Origin: Algiphilus aromaticivorans DG1253
GTDB taxonomy: Bacteria > Pseudomonadota > Gammaproteobacteria > Nevskiales > Nevskiaceae
Assembly: GCF_000733765.1 (NCBI RefSeq)
Contig: NZ_JPOG01000001.1
Location: 868,001 to 932,000 of the forward strand
Direction of reading: 5' to 3'
DNA: 64,000 bases
Shown here piece by piece: positions 28,800 to 37,582 of this stretch. The notes beneath the pieces were generated by a model that was not told the DNA's origin, made no database searches, and saw nothing but the letters and a program-made list of their open reading frames with translations. The position numbers and the translations under genes were made by a program. Each line of letters begins with the position of its first letter. Position 1 is the first letter of the stretch.

Positions 28800-30111
28800 C
28801 CAGGACGCGTGGACGCTGCGCGAATCGCACAGCTTCGATCGCCACACCATCCACGAGATTCAGCGCGCCGCCACCACCGGCATCTACGACATCCGCGGCT
28901 TCGGCGCCAAGCGCGCGCTGCCGCATTTCGACGACCTGCTCTTCCTCGGCGCCAGCATGTCGCGCTACCCGCTGGAGGGTTATCGCGAGAAATGCGCCAC
29001 TGATGTCGTGCTCGGCGACCGTTTCGCGGAGGCGCCGCTGCATCTCGACATTCCCGTCACCATCGCCGGCATGAGCTTCGGCGCGCTCTCCGCGCAGGCC
29101 AAGGAAGCCCTCGGCCGCGGCGCCTCGGCCGTCGGCACCTGCACCACCACCGGCGACGGCGGCATGACCGACGAGGAGCGCGGCCATTCGCGCCAGCTGA
29201 TCTATCAGTATCTGCCCTCGCGCTACGGCATGAACCCGGATCACCTGCGCGCCGCGGACGCCATCGAGGTCGTGCTGGGGCAGGGCGCCAAGCCGGGCGG
29301 CGGCGGCATGCTCATGGGGCAGAAGATCAGCGACAGGATTGCGCAGATGCGCACGCTGCCGATGGGCATCGACCAGCGCAGCGCCTGCCGCCACCCGGAC
29401 TGGACCGGGCCGGACGATCTCGCCATCAAGATCGAGGAACTGCGCGAGATCACCGACTGGAAGAAGCCCATCGCCATCAAGATCGGCGCCAGCCGCACCT
29501 ATTACGACGTCAAGCTGGCGGTGAAGGCCGGCGCCGACTTCGTCGTGCTGGACGGCATGCAGGGCGGTACCGCCGCCACGCAGGAAGTCTTCATCGAGCA
29601 TGTCGGCATCCCCATCCTCGCGGCCATCCCCCAGGCGGTGCAGGCGCTGCAGGAGATGGATATGCACCGCAAGGTGCAGCTGGTCGTCTCCGGCGGCATC
29701 CGCAGCGGCGCCGACGTTGCCAAGGCGATGGCGCTGGGCGCCGATGCGGTTTCCATCGGCACCGCGGCGCTCATCGCGCTGGGTTGCAACGATCCGCGCC
29801 GCGACGCCGACTACCGGCGCATCGGCTCGGCCGCCGGCTTCTACGACGACTACCACGCCGGGCAGGATCCGGCCGGTATCTCGACGCAGGATCCGGAGCT
29901 GGGCGCGCGCCTGGATCCGGAGCTGGGCGGCCGGCGGCTGGCGAACTTCCTGCGCGTGCTGACCATGGAGGCGCAGACCATCGCCCGCGCCTGCGGCAAG
30001 TCGCATATCCGCAATCTGGAGCCGGAGGACCTGGTCGCGCTGAGCATCGAGGCCTCGGCCATGGCGCGCGTGCCGCTGGCCGGCACGGAATGGATTCCGG
30101 GGCGGGGCTGA
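28789..30111 (+). CDS. mgsC: N-methylglutamate synthase subunit C (glutamate synthase large-subunit-like FMN domain)
   Basis: 440 residues from ATG 28789 (the frame is open to 28702, but that part lies inside mgsB). It is a GltB-type TIM barrel: AGMSFGALSAQAKEALGRGA, TTTGDGGM, GQGAKPGGGGMLMGQKI and VVSGGIRSGADVAKAMALGA are hallmark blocks for FMN and 2-oxoglutarate chemistry. Cysteines for the iron-sulfur cluster expected in this family include C385 region residues (ALGCNDPRR, then ARACGK). Together with MgsA and MgsB it would make N-methylglutamate from methylamine and 2-oxoglutarate or glutamate. Confidence 0.85.
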   Translation: MDNSQDAWTLRESHSFDRHTIHEIQRAATTGIYDIRGFGAKRALPHFDDLLFLGASMSRYPLEGYREKCATDVVLGDRFAEAPLHLDIPVTIAGMSFGALSAQAKEALGRGASAVGTCTTTGDGGMTDEERGHSRQLIYQYLPSRYGMNPDHLRAADAIEVVLGQGAKPGGGGMLMGQKISDRIAQMRTLPMGIDQRSACRHPDWTGPDDLAIKIEELREITDWKKPIAIKIGASRTYYDVKLAVKAGADFVVLDGMQGGTAATQEVFIEHVGIPILAAIPQAVQALQEMDMHRKVQLVVSGGIRSGADVAKAMALGADAVSIGTAALIALGCNDPRRDADYRRIGSAAGFYDDYHAGQDPAGISTQDPELGARLDPELGGRRLANFLRVLTMEAQTIARACGKSHIRNLEPEDLVALSIEASAMARVPLAGTEWIPGRG

Positions 30112-30115
30112 TGTG

Positions 30116-30787
30116 ATGGCGTCCGATCCTCGCGCCAGGCAGGCGGCCGGGTCGCCGGGCGACGCCTACGTCCCCAAGACGCTGGCGACCCGGCACAGCG
30201 ACGCCGATCGCGATCACGCCCTGGAGCGCTACATCGGCACCGTGCTGCGCCGCTCGCGCAACGCGCAGGAGCTGACCATCGCCGATGTCGGGCAGCTCGC
30301 CGACCTCAGCGCGAGCATGGTCAGCAAGATTGAGAACGGGCAGGTGGCCACCAGCCTCGACGCACTGGCGCGGCTGTGCGGCGCGCTGGGGCTGACGCTG
30401 TCGCAGCTCTTCCGCGACTACGACTCGCCGGAGGGCGGCGCGCAGCTGGTCAAGGCCGGCGAGGGGCTGGAGGTCGTGCGCCGCGGCACGCGCCGCGGGC
30501 ACACCTACCATCTGCTCACCGATCACCGCGGGCACCAGCGCAACTTCGAGCCCTTCCTGATCTCGATGGACGACGAGAGCGAGGCCTTTCCGACTTTCCA
30601 GCACGAGGGCATGCAGTTCATCTATCTGCTGCAGGGGCGCATCGATTACCGCCACGGCAAGCACGTCTACCAGCTCGAGGAAGGCGACGCGCTGACCTTC
30701 GACGCCAGCGTGCCGCACGGACCCGAGCGACTACGCGCGCTGCCTATCCGCTTTCTCGCCGTCACGGTCTTTGACGAAAAAGCCTGA
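30116..30787 (+). CDS. XRE-family regulator with C-terminal cupin domain
   Basis: 223 residues. A helix-turn-helix (about residues 40-98, with DVGQLADLSASMVSKIENGQ) is followed by a cupin sensor domain (about 150-220; FQHEGMQFIYLLQGRIDY, then LEEGDALTFDASVPHGPE). A GTG one codon upstream is an alternative start. It lies 4 bases after mgsC and is probably the last gene of the NMG operon. It may sense an intermediate of amine metabolism, but the ligand cannot be read from sequence. Confidence 0.87.
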   Translation: MASDPRARQAAGSPGDAYVPKTLATRHSDADRDHALERYIGTVLRRSRNAQELTIADVGQLADLSASMVSKIENGQVATSLDALARLCGALGLTLSQLFRDYDSPEGGAQLVKAGEGLEVVRRGTRRGHTYHLLTDHRGHQRNFEPFLISMDDESEAFPTFQHEGMQFIYLLQGRIDYRHGKHVYQLEEGDALTFDASVPHGPERLRALPIRFLAVTVFDEKA

Positions 30788-30862
30788 CCCGGCGCGCCGT
30801 CGTTACTCGGCGACGGTAGCCACGAGTTCCCGCTCGGCATGCCACCGGTCCCGCAGCGCTGC

Positions 30863-31387
30863 TCAGCTTCGGGGTTCGGGCCGCAACGGCCAGCGCGCCT
30901 GCACGCGATAGGCGCCCGGCCGGCCGGCGCTGCCGGACTCGATCAGCGCGAAGTCGTGCACGTGCCACGCCACTGCGGGCACGGCCATCCGTACCGGTTG
31001 CGTGACCCGGCGGCGCAGCGTCAGGTGCGGGCGGAAGGGCTCGTCGGGCAGGGCGATACCGGCTTCGCGACAGACGGTCTGCAACTGCGCGACGAGGGCG
31101 GTCAACGACTCCGGCGCTAGGCTGGGCCCCAGCCACTGCACGCCGGCGGCATCGAAGCCATCGAGACGGTCCAGCGTCAGGCTGAAGGGCGCGGCGTCGA
31201 TCGCATTCGCAGCCTGCTGCAGCGTGGCGACCTGGGCCTCGCTGACGGTGCCGGCGAAGGCCAGCGTCAGGTGCAGGTGTGCGCGCGGCACGTCGCGTCC
31301 GGGCGCGGAGTAGCGCGAACGCAGCTGCACTGCGGCATCGCGCGGCGCGTCATCCGGCCAGAGCGCGAAGAAGACCCGGTGCGCCAT
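30863..31387 (-). CDS. thpR: RNA 2',3'-cyclic phosphodiesterase (2'-5' RNA ligase family)
   Basis: 174 residues. Two HxTx motifs (HLTLAF at about 37 and HLTLRR at about 121) define the 2H phosphoesterase fold. The start at 31387 (MAHRVFFALWPDD) is chosen because GGAG lies about 8 bases upstream. The open frame continues 9 codons further. It is transcribed against its left neighbour. Its cellular substrate is unknown for most bacteria. Confidence 0.9.
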   Translation of the reverse strand: MAHRVFFALWPDDAPRDAAVQLRSRYSAPGRDVPRAHLHLTLAFAGTVSEAQVATLQQAANAIDAAPFSLTLDRLDGFDAAGVQWLGPSLAPESLTALVAQLQTVCREAGIALPDEPFRPHLTLRRRVTQPVRMAVPAVAWHVHDFALIESGSAGRPGAYRVQARWPLRPEPRS

Positions 31388-31503
31388 CAGCACGCTCCGA
31401 CTGTCGCCGGCCACAGTCCGCGATTAGGATGAGCGCTGGCCGTATCGGGCGCTTTGCCAGCCGGCGGCTGCATCCAGCACGAAAGAAAAAGGAAGTGGAG
31501 ACG

Positions 31504-32790
31504 ATGAGTGAATCCGAGTGGCGCTTCGAGACCATTGCCGTGCACGGCGGCTATTCGCCGGAACCGACCACGCGCGCGGTCGCGGTGCCGATCTACCAGA
31601 CCGTGGCCTATGCCTTCGATGATACCCAGCACGGGGCGGATCTCTTCGATCTGAAGGTCGAGGGCAACATCTATTCGCGCATCATGAACCCGACCTGTGG
31701 CGTGCTGGAACAGCGCATGGCCGCGCTGGAAGGCGGTGTCGGTGCGCTGAGCACGGCCTCCGGACAGTCGGCGGTGCTCTATGCCATCCAGACCATCGCA
31801 CGGGTGGGCGACAACATCGTGTCGGCCAGCACGCTCTATGGCGGCACCTACAATCTCTTTGCGCACACCCTGCCGCAGCTCGGCATCGAGGTGCGCTTCG
31901 CCGACCCGCGCAAGCCGGACAGCTTCGGCGCGCTGATCGATGACCAGACCAAGGCGGTCTTCATCGAATCCATCGGCAATCCGCTGGGCAATATCAGCGA
32001 TATCGCGGCCATCGCCGAGATCGCCCACGCCGCCGGCGTGCCGCTGATCGTGGACAACACCGTGGCCACCCCCTATCTGCTGCGGCCCTTCGAGCACGGC
32101 GCGGATATCGTCGTGCATTCGCTGACCAAATACCTGGGCGGACACGGCACCACGCTGGGCGGCGCCATCGTCGATTCCGGCCGCTTCGACTGGGCCGCGC
32201 ACGCCGAGCGTTATCCGCAGCTCAACGAGCCGGATCCGAGCTATCACGGTGTCGTCTACACCGAGGCACTGGGCGCCGGGGCCTTCATCGGCCGCGCCCG
32301 CGTCGTGCCGCTGCGCAACACCGGTGCGGCGCTGTCGCCCTTCAATGCCTTTCAGCTGCTGCAGGGCATCGAGACGCTCGGGCTGCGCATGGATCGCATC
32401 AACGACAACAGCCTGCGGATCGCGCAGCACCTGCAGCAGCATCCCAAGGTGCGCTGGGTGAGTTATGCGGGGCTGTCGGATCATCCGGACCACGAGCTGG
32501 CCAAGCGCTATCTCGGCGGTCGACCGTCCGGGGTGCTGACCTTCGGCGTCGCGGGTGGTCTCGAGGGCGGTGCGCGCTTCCAGGATGCGCTGCAGCTGTT
32601 CACGCGGCTGGTCAACATCGGTGACGCCAAGTCGCTGGCCACGCACCCTGCCTCGACCACGCACCGGCAGCTCAACGCCGAGGAGCTGAAGGCTGCCGGG
32701 GTGACCGAGGACATGGTGCGGCTGTCGGTGGGCATCGAGCATATCGACGATCTGATCGCCGACCTGGATCAGGCGCTGGCGGCCGCGTAG
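31504..32790 (+). CDS. metY: O-acetylhomoserine aminocarboxypropyltransferase (O-acetylhomoserine sulfhydrylase)
   Basis: 428 residues, a PLP enzyme of the Cys/Met metabolism family. The PLP lysine lies in HSLTKYLGGHGT; other blocks are FETIAVHGGYSPEPTTRAVA near the start, STASGQSAVLYAI and DNTVATPYLLRPF. It makes homocysteine from O-acetylhomoserine and sulfide. The ATG is preceded by AAGGAAGTGGAG. The open frame extends upstream to 31279, but without similarity. It is convergent with the stress-protein gene that follows. Confidence 0.92.
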   Translation: MSESEWRFETIAVHGGYSPEPTTRAVAVPIYQTVAYAFDDTQHGADLFDLKVEGNIYSRIMNPTCGVLEQRMAALEGGVGALSTASGQSAVLYAIQTIARVGDNIVSASTLYGGTYNLFAHTLPQLGIEVRFADPRKPDSFGALIDDQTKAVFIESIGNPLGNISDIAAIAEIAHAAGVPLIVDNTVATPYLLRPFEHGADIVVHSLTKYLGGHGTTLGGAIVDSGRFDWAAHAERYPQLNEPDPSYHGVVYTEALGAGAFIGRARVVPLRNTGAALSPFNAFQLLQGIETLGLRMDRINDNSLRIAQHLQQHPKVRWVSYAGLSDHPDHELAKRYLGGRPSGVLTFGVAGGLEGGARFQDALQLFTRLVNIGDAKSLATHPASTTHRQLNAEELKAAGVTEDMVRLSVGIEHIDDLIADLDQALAAA

Positions 32791-32812
32791 GCCGCCGGCC
32801 CGAGGGCGCCGC

Positions 32813-33232
32813 TCAGCGCACGACGAAGACGGAAACGTCGGCGCGGGTGGCGATCTTGCCCGCGTTGGAATGCAGGATGTGCAGCTTGTCGGCAAGGCCC
32901 GGCACATGCGAGGCCATGACGACGAGATCGACGCCGGTCTCCTTGATGGCGTCCAGCAGCTTGTCATCCAGATCCACGGAGGGGTCGTGGGAGACGATGG
33001 CCTTGGCCGAGGTCTTGATGCCGTGCGTGACGCCCTGCTCGTCGGCAAAGGTTTTCAGCTTCTGCTCGAACTCGGTCGGGTTGGCGGCAACCGAGGTGGG
33101 CGTATTCCCCGTCACGCCTACGTAGCAGAGATTGGCGTCGTACTTCTGCGCCAGGTGGATGGCTGTCTCCAGCGACTTGTAGAGCTTGTCGCTGTGCTCG
33201 AGATCGGTGGGCACGAGGATGGACTTGTACAT
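32813..33232 (-). CDS. Universal stress protein (UspA family)
   Basis: 139 residues, starting MYKSILVPTDLEHSDK with GGGAG about 8 bases upstream. The second half has DLVVMASHVPG and a C-terminal VSVFVVR strand. The ATP-binding G-x2-G-x9-G-(S/T) motif is degenerate (ASHVPGLADKLHILHSNAGK), so it may not bind ATP in the usual way. Soluble, small and single-domain. Confidence 0.88.
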   Translation of the reverse strand: MYKSILVPTDLEHSDKLYKSLETAIHLAQKYDANLCYVGVTGNTPTSVAANPTEFEQKLKTFADEQGVTHGIKTSAKAIVSHDPSVDLDDKLLDAIKETGVDLVVMASHVPGLADKLHILHSNAGKIATRADVSVFVVR

Positions 33233-33395
33233 TCTGATGTCTCCCTTCGGCTTGGTGGTTGCGACCACGGCGATTCCAGTCTAGAGCACGATGGCTCGCT
33301 TCGCCCGGTACGGATGCTGGTGTGCAAGCGGACTTGCTGTGGGCGTCAGGTGATGCAAGCATGAAACGCCGCTCGCCGGCCCGAGGAGACACGCG

Positions 33396-34802
33396 GTGAA
33401 ACCGCTATCGCTTATCGACAACGCCTTTCTGCTCCTAGAGCAGCGCCAGCAGCCGCTGCATGTTGCGGCCCTGTGCGTGCTGCAGCCGCCACCCGACGCG
33501 CCACCGGACTTCGCCTACCGGCTCGCCGAGCGCATGCGCCAGTCCACGGGCGCCGTGCCGCCCTTCAATCATCGGCTGGTGCGGCGCGCTGGAATCAACT
33601 TCTGGGAGGAAGCCGACGACTTCGATATCGCGCAGCATTTCGTGCATCTGGCGCTGCCCAAGCCGGGCCGCATGCGCGAGCTGCTGGCGATGATCTCGCG
33701 CGTGCACGCCGCGCATCTGGACCGTGCCTATCCGCTTTGGCGCTGTTATCTCATCGAAGGGCTCGCCGACGGGCGCATCGCGCTCTACTTCAAGATTCAT
33801 CACGCGCTGGTCGACGGCGTCGCCGGCATCCGCCTGCTGATGAAGACGATGGGGCCTGACGCCGAGGCCTCGCTGGCCATTCCGCCGCCCTGGGAGGCTT
33901 ACACGCGACGCGGTGGCAAGCGCTCGCTGCCGCTGCCGTCACCGGCGCTGCGTGGCGTGGAAACACTGCGCGGGCTGGCGCGGCAGGGCGTGGCCAGTGC
34001 GGCTCCCGTATGGCATCGCCTGTCGCAGAGCCGGCGCGACAAGCGTGCCGGCGATCCTGCCTGCGTCGATGCCGCGCAGGCGCCGCGCAGCATTTTCAAT
34101 CAGAACATCAGCGGCTCGCGGCGCTTCGCTGCGCAGTCCTATTCGCGGGCGCGCGTCAAGGCCATCGCCGCGCATTTCGGCGCTACCAGCAACGACGTCG
34201 TGCTTGCGATGTGCGGCTCGGCGCTGCGTCGCTACCTGATCGACAACAACGCCCTGCCGAGCGATCCGCTGGTGGCGGCGGTGCCGGTTTCCACGCGCAG
34301 CGACGACGGAACGAGCGGTAACGAGGTCGCCTTCGCGCTGACGCACCTCGGCACGCATATCGCCGATCCGGCGGAGCGTCTGTGCGCGGTCAAGGGCTGC
34401 ATGGATTACAACAAGGCAGCGCTGCGCAGCCTGAATCCGGCCCAGCTCTACGCTTATGAGGGGCTGCTGTTCGCGCCCAGCCTCTTCGGCCTGCTCACCG
34501 GCCAGCGGCGCGGGCGCACGGTGGTGAACGTCGTCATCTCGCATGTGCCGGGTCCGAGCGAGGATCTCTACTGGCAGGGGTGCCGGCTGGATGGCATCTA
34601 TCCGGTGTCGGTGGTCATCCACCAGATCGCCCTCAACATCACGCTCATCAGCCGCAACGGCGAGATCGACTTCGGTCTCATCGGTTGCCGCCGCACGCTG
34701 CCGCATATGCAGCGGCTGCTGGACTACCTCGAAGAGAGCATCGTGGAGCTGGAGAAGGCCATAGGGGTGACCGCCGCGGAAGCCGTCACCGAAGAGGCCT
34801 GA
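33396..34802 (+). CDS. Wax ester synthase / diacylglycerol acyltransferase (WS/DGAT)
   Basis: 468 residues, the usual length. The catalytic HHxxxDG motif is present as HHALVDGVAG (about 130-139). The N-terminus PLSLIDNAFLLLEQ, the later NDVVLAMCGSALRRYL block and the NVVISHVPGPSEDLYW block are family hallmarks. It joins fatty alcohols or diacylglycerol to acyl-CoA to make storage lipid. The GTG start follows GAGGAG by 7 bases. It is convergent with the next gene. Confidence 0.92.
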   Translation: MKPLSLIDNAFLLLEQRQQPLHVAALCVLQPPPDAPPDFAYRLAERMRQSTGAVPPFNHRLVRRAGINFWEEADDFDIAQHFVHLALPKPGRMRELLAMISRVHAAHLDRAYPLWRCYLIEGLADGRIALYFKIHHALVDGVAGIRLLMKTMGPDAEASLAIPPPWEAYTRRGGKRSLPLPSPALRGVETLRGLARQGVASAAPVWHRLSQSRRDKRAGDPACVDAAQAPRSIFNQNISGSRRFAAQSYSRARVKAIAAHFGATSNDVVLAMCGSALRRYLIDNNALPSDPLVAAVPVSTRSDDGTSGNEVAFALTHLGTHIADPAERLCAVKGCMDYNKAALRSLNPAQLYAYEGLLFAPSLFGLLTGQRRGRTVVNVVISHVPGPSEDLYWQGCRLDGIYPVSVVIHQIALNITLISRNGEIDFGLIGCRRTLPHMQRLLDYLEESIVELEKAIGVTAAEAVTEEA

Positions 34803-34823
34803 GCGCGTCGGCGCAGGTCGGGC

Positions 34824-36140
34824 TCAGCGGCTCCATTCCAGGCCGAGCAGCAGCGTGTTGCGCTGGTAGGCGAAGCTGTCGAAGGAGCTGTTGTTGTCGC
34901 GATATTCGTATTCCAGCAGCGCGCTCCAGTTTCTGCCGAAGCGCCAGCGCGTTCCCAGCCGGGCGGACAGGCGATCCTCGGTGCGCCGCTTCTCGGTGGT
35001 GCTGCCGTCCGTATTGCTGAAGCGGTCCGCGTCGCGATACCGGCTGTGCCGGTAAGCGAGCCGAGCTTCCAGGGAGAAGGGGCCGGGCAGGGGCTGACCG
35101 ACTTCCAGCCGCAGGCGGTGCCGAATCGGCGAGCGACTGAAGAAGGCCTCGGGCTCTTCGAGATCGTCGCGGTCGTTGAATTCGATCCGATAGCCCGTGC
35201 GCCACCAGCCGCGACCGAGCCGGCCGGAGGTGCGCAGGCGTGCCCGGTAGCGCCAGCCGGTGAGGAAGTCGTAGCTGTCATCGGCCTGCACGCGCGTGGC
35301 CGCTAGCCGGGCGTCCAGATAACGACTGCCGCCCAGAGCGCGCTGCCAGTCGAGGCGTCCGGTGTATTCCTCCTGCAGGCGCTCGTCGTCGATGCGGATG
35401 GCGGCTAGCTCGCCGCGGTACTGCAGCGTGCCGCCGGCGAAGGCGGTCTGGCGGCCGGCCGAGCCGCTCAGCAGGGCGGTATTGGCGCGGCGCGTGCTGT
35501 CGTAGCGGCGCAGGAAGGCGCTGGCATCGAAGATCCCGGCGCCGCGCCGATGCGAGGCGTAGCCGAAGAGTTCCAGGTAGCCGTCGCTGTCGGTATCGCC
35601 GCGGTTGATGTCGTTGAGCAGCGAGGGGTTGCCATCGAAGCCGCCGCCCGCAAAGGCGTAGACGCTGGTCTCCCGGATGCTGCGCGTCCGGCCCAGGCCG
35701 GCTTCCGTGAGCCGCCGCAGCGCATCGGTGTCGGCGCGGTCGCGGGCCTGCTGGTAGCGACGCGCTGCCTCGGCGTCGCGCCCGCGGCGCTCTGCGATCA
35801 GGCCGAGGTGATAGCGCGCCATGGCGTCGAATCCGGAGGTGTCCGCGAGGCTCTCGAAGGCCGTCTCGGCGCGATCGTAGTTGCGCAGCTTGTAATGCGT
35901 CAGCGCCATGTTGAAGTGGAGCTTGGGCGTGTCCATGCCGGCATCGCGCGCACGCTGAAAGGCGCCCAAGGCCTTCCGTAGCTCGTCGTTACGGAAGTGC
36001 GACACGCCTTCGTCGAAGTGGTAGCGGCCGCTTTCGGCGGCTGCGCCTGTAATCGGCATGCCGATGCCGAGTTGAAGGGCGACCAGTACGAGCGCCACTG
36101 CGCGGAGGTATCGAAGACCTGCCGATGGGCTTGCTGTCAC
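34824..36140 (-). CDS. Signal peptide-TPR-outer-membrane beta-barrel protein (Slam/DUF560-like layout)
   Basis: 438 residues from a GTG at 36140, which follows AGGAG by 9 bases. A TTG 7 codons upstream is possible but lacks a ribosome site. A signal peptide (ending GAAAESG) leads into about three TPR units (HFDEGVSHFRNDELRKALGAFQRARDAG pattern, residues 40-140). The last 280 residues alternate in the manner of a beta-barrel with frequent Arg/Tyr/Trp and end in LLLGLEWSR. The layout recalls surface lipoprotein assembly modifiers, but I could not confirm the family. No obvious lipoprotein partner is adjacent. Confidence 0.65.
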   Translation of the reverse strand: MTASPSAGLRYLRAVALVLVALQLGIGMPITGAAAESGRYHFDEGVSHFRNDELRKALGAFQRARDAGMDTPKLHFNMALTHYKLRNYDRAETAFESLADTSGFDAMARYHLGLIAERRGRDAEAARRYQQARDRADTDALRRLTEAGLGRTRSIRETSVYAFAGGGFDGNPSLLNDINRGDTDSDGYLELFGYASHRRGAGIFDASAFLRRYDSTRRANTALLSGSAGRQTAFAGGTLQYRGELAAIRIDDERLQEEYTGRLDWQRALGGSRYLDARLAATRVQADDSYDFLTGWRYRARLRTSGRLGRGWWRTGYRIEFNDRDDLEEPEAFFSRSPIRHRLRLEVGQPLPGPFSLEARLAYRHSRYRDADRFSNTDGSTTEKRRTEDRLSARLGTRWRFGRNWSALLEYEYRDNNSSFDSFAYQRNTLLLGLEWSR

Positions 36141-36181
36141 GCCGTTGCTCTCCTGTCGCAAATATTTTCGTTATGTACGCG

Positions 36182-36206
36182 AAAAAGGAGCGGCGTCTGC
36201 CGCTCC
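36182..36206 (-). terminator. Terminator after the hexapeptide-repeat exoprotein gene
   Basis: On the minus strand GGAGCGGC, loop AGAC, GCCGCTCC, then TTTTT. Stem 36187-36194 with 36199-36206. It ends the transcript of the gene at 36258-36854. Confidence 0.85.
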
Positions 36207-36257
36207 CTTCCCACCATCCGATACTGCGATGGTGACTGTAAAGGCGCTCGACGGGTG

Positions 36258-36854
36258 TTAGCTGTTGCCGCTACCGAGGCCTTCAGGCCGGCCTGCACCC
36301 TCCGGGCGGCCCGCCCCTTCAGGGCGCTCGGCGTTGTCGGGGCGTTCCATGTCCTCCGGGCGTTCGGCGTCATCCGGCCGATCCATGCCGTCGGGGCGGA
36401 TCATGTCATCGGGACGGCCAGCGTCGTCCGGGCGCCCGGTGTCGTCGGGACGACGGTCCTGGGCGGCCTCGGCCTGCTCGCGGCCGAAGGCTTCGCCGTC
36501 CTCGCGTGCCTGCCGTGCGGTTTCCAGGCCCGCGCGGGAGGCTTCCTGCGCCTGCTCGCTGGCCTGTTCGGGCAGCGCAAGCTCGGCCTGCGCATCGGCC
36601 TCGGCTGAGGCATCGGTGTCGTCGCCGACTTCCGCGTCGGCTTGGCCTTCCGCATCGGCTTCCGCGGCATCGGCGACCACGGCTTCGACATCGGCGGAGA
36701 CCGAGGCGTCGATGTCGACGACGTCGGAGGGGGCCTCGGTGGCGTCCATGACGTCAGCTTCGAGGCCGTCGAGACCCTGGGCGTCCTGGGCATGGACGGT
36801 GGAGAAGGCGAGTGCGGCGGCTGCGGCCAGCAGCATTGCGGGTGTCTTTGGCAT
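36258..36854 (-). CDS. Secreted acidic protein with ten C-terminal RP(D/E) hexapeptide repeats
   Basis: 198 residues, not a family I recognise. A signal peptide (cleavage near residue 22, VHA-QD) is followed by a DGLEADV motif (29-35), a very acidic Ala/Asp/Glu region (36-110), an amphipathic helix-like block with the pattern AR-x2-G-x2-FG-x-E-x-AE (116-129), and then ten exact-period hexapeptides from 135 to 194 (RPDDTG, RPDDAG, RPDDMI and so on, ending RPEGLG). The exoprotein gene at 37091 shares the first motif, the helix block and a Pro-rich tail, so the two are paralogues. An ECF-type promoter at 36932-36960 matches the one before the sigma gene. Confidence 0.8.
   Translation of the reverse strand: MPKTPAMLLAAAAALAFSTVHAQDAQGLDGLEADVMDATEAPSDVVDIDASVSADVEAVVADAAEADAEGQADAEVGDDTDASAEADAQAELALPEQASEQAQEASRAGLETARQAREDGEAFGREQAEAAQDRRPDDTGRPDDAGRPDDMIRPDGMDRPDDAERPEDMERPDNAERPEGAGRPEGAGRPEGLGSGNS
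36273..36452 (-). repeat. Tandem 18-bp coding repeat, 10 copies
   Basis: Ten uninterrupted 18-base units encode the RP(D/E)-x3 hexapeptides. Copies differ in sequence, most at the last three codons. They lie in the 3' part of the exoprotein gene. Such arrays can change copy number by slippage. Confidence 0.85.
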
Positions 36855-36931
36855 GTGTCTGCTCCTGATTTCGTGCGAGAGGTGAGCCGACGTTCCCGGT
36901 TGGATCAGTGCCGAATTTGTCGCTCGTCCTC

Positions 36932-36960
36932 TACACGAGGAGGTGCCACGATTCGTTCCA
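36932..36960 (-). promoter_or_regulatory. ECF-sigma promoter of the hexapeptide-repeat exoprotein gene
   Basis: On the minus strand TGGAACG (36954-36960), 16-base spacer, CGTGTA (36932-36937). It is identical in both boxes and in spacing to the element upstream of the ECF sigma gene. It lies about 78 bases before the exoprotein start codon. Confidence 0.75.
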
Positions 36961-36997
36961 TTCCCGCGCCGGGAAACGGCCGTTGAACCCCACTCCG

Positions 36998-37042
36998 AAA
37001 GCAGCGACGCCCCGAGCTGTTGTCAGCCCGGGGCGTCGCTGC
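36998..37042 (-). terminator. Terminator after the sigma/anti-sigma/exoprotein operon
   Basis: A perfect 14-bp stem (37001-37014 with 37029-37042) with a 14-base loop, followed on the minus strand by TTTC. The stem is strong; the T run is short. It separates the operon from the next promoter. Confidence 0.75.
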
Positions 37043-37090
37043 TGCGCATGGCCGGGAAGGCTGCAGAGGTCGGGTCGGCTACCGCCGTTG

Positions 37091-37582
37091 CTACGGCCTA
37101 CCGCCAACGTCGTCGGGGGCATTGCCGCCCACGCCGTCCGGGCGGCTGTTGTCCGGCAGATCGGGTTGCTCGCCGGTGGGCGTTTCCGGTCGGTCGCTGC
37201 CTGGGTTTTCCGGGCGGTTGCCGTCACCTGCGTTGTCCGGTCGATTGTCGTTACCGTTACCGGGGCGACCGGCGCCGTCCGGCGGGCCGACGCCCTCGGG
37301 CGGCCCCTGGCGCTCGCGTGCCTCTTCGGCGGTTTCCTGGCCGAACTCGGCGCCGCGGTCGCGTGCCTCGGCCGCGGTATCCCGCCCCGGTATCTCGCTG
37401 CCGCCATCGCCGCTGTTCGGGCGCGCGGCGTCGGGCAGTTCGATGCGGCGGGCGGCATCGTCGGGCCGTTCCTCGGCGCCGATGACATCCATTTCGAGCC
37501 CGTCGAGCGGGTCGGCGTAGACCGCCGGCGCGGCCACAACGAGGGCGGCGCCCACCAGGAAACTGTAGAAGGCCTTATGCAT
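37091..37582 (-). CDS. Secreted Pro/Asp/Gly-rich exoprotein, paralogue of the hexapeptide-repeat protein
   Basis: 163 residues from MHKAFYSF; its start overlaps the anti-sigma gene end by 8 bases. A signal peptide (cleavage near residue 23, VYA-DPL) is followed by a DGLEMDV motif (27-33), the helix block AEARDRGAEFGQETAEEA (about 71-88), and a 70-residue tail with imperfect RP(D/E), PPEG and NRPDN units. It is the third gene of the ECF operon. The function is unknown; the composition suggests an extracellular or periplasmic flexible protein. Confidence 0.8.
   Translation of the reverse strand: MHKAFYSFLVGAALVVAAPAVYADPLDGLEMDVIGAEERPDDAARRIELPDAARPNSGDGGSEIPGRDTAAEARDRGAEFGQETAEEARERQGPPEGVGPPDGAGRPGNGNDNRPDNAGDGNRPENPGSDRPETPTGEQPDLPDNSRPDGVGGNAPDDVGGRP

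Noticed and set aside
30797-30816. Hairpin CCGTCG...CGACGG between the XRE-cupin and thpR genes
   Set aside because: Six-base stem without T run; too weak.
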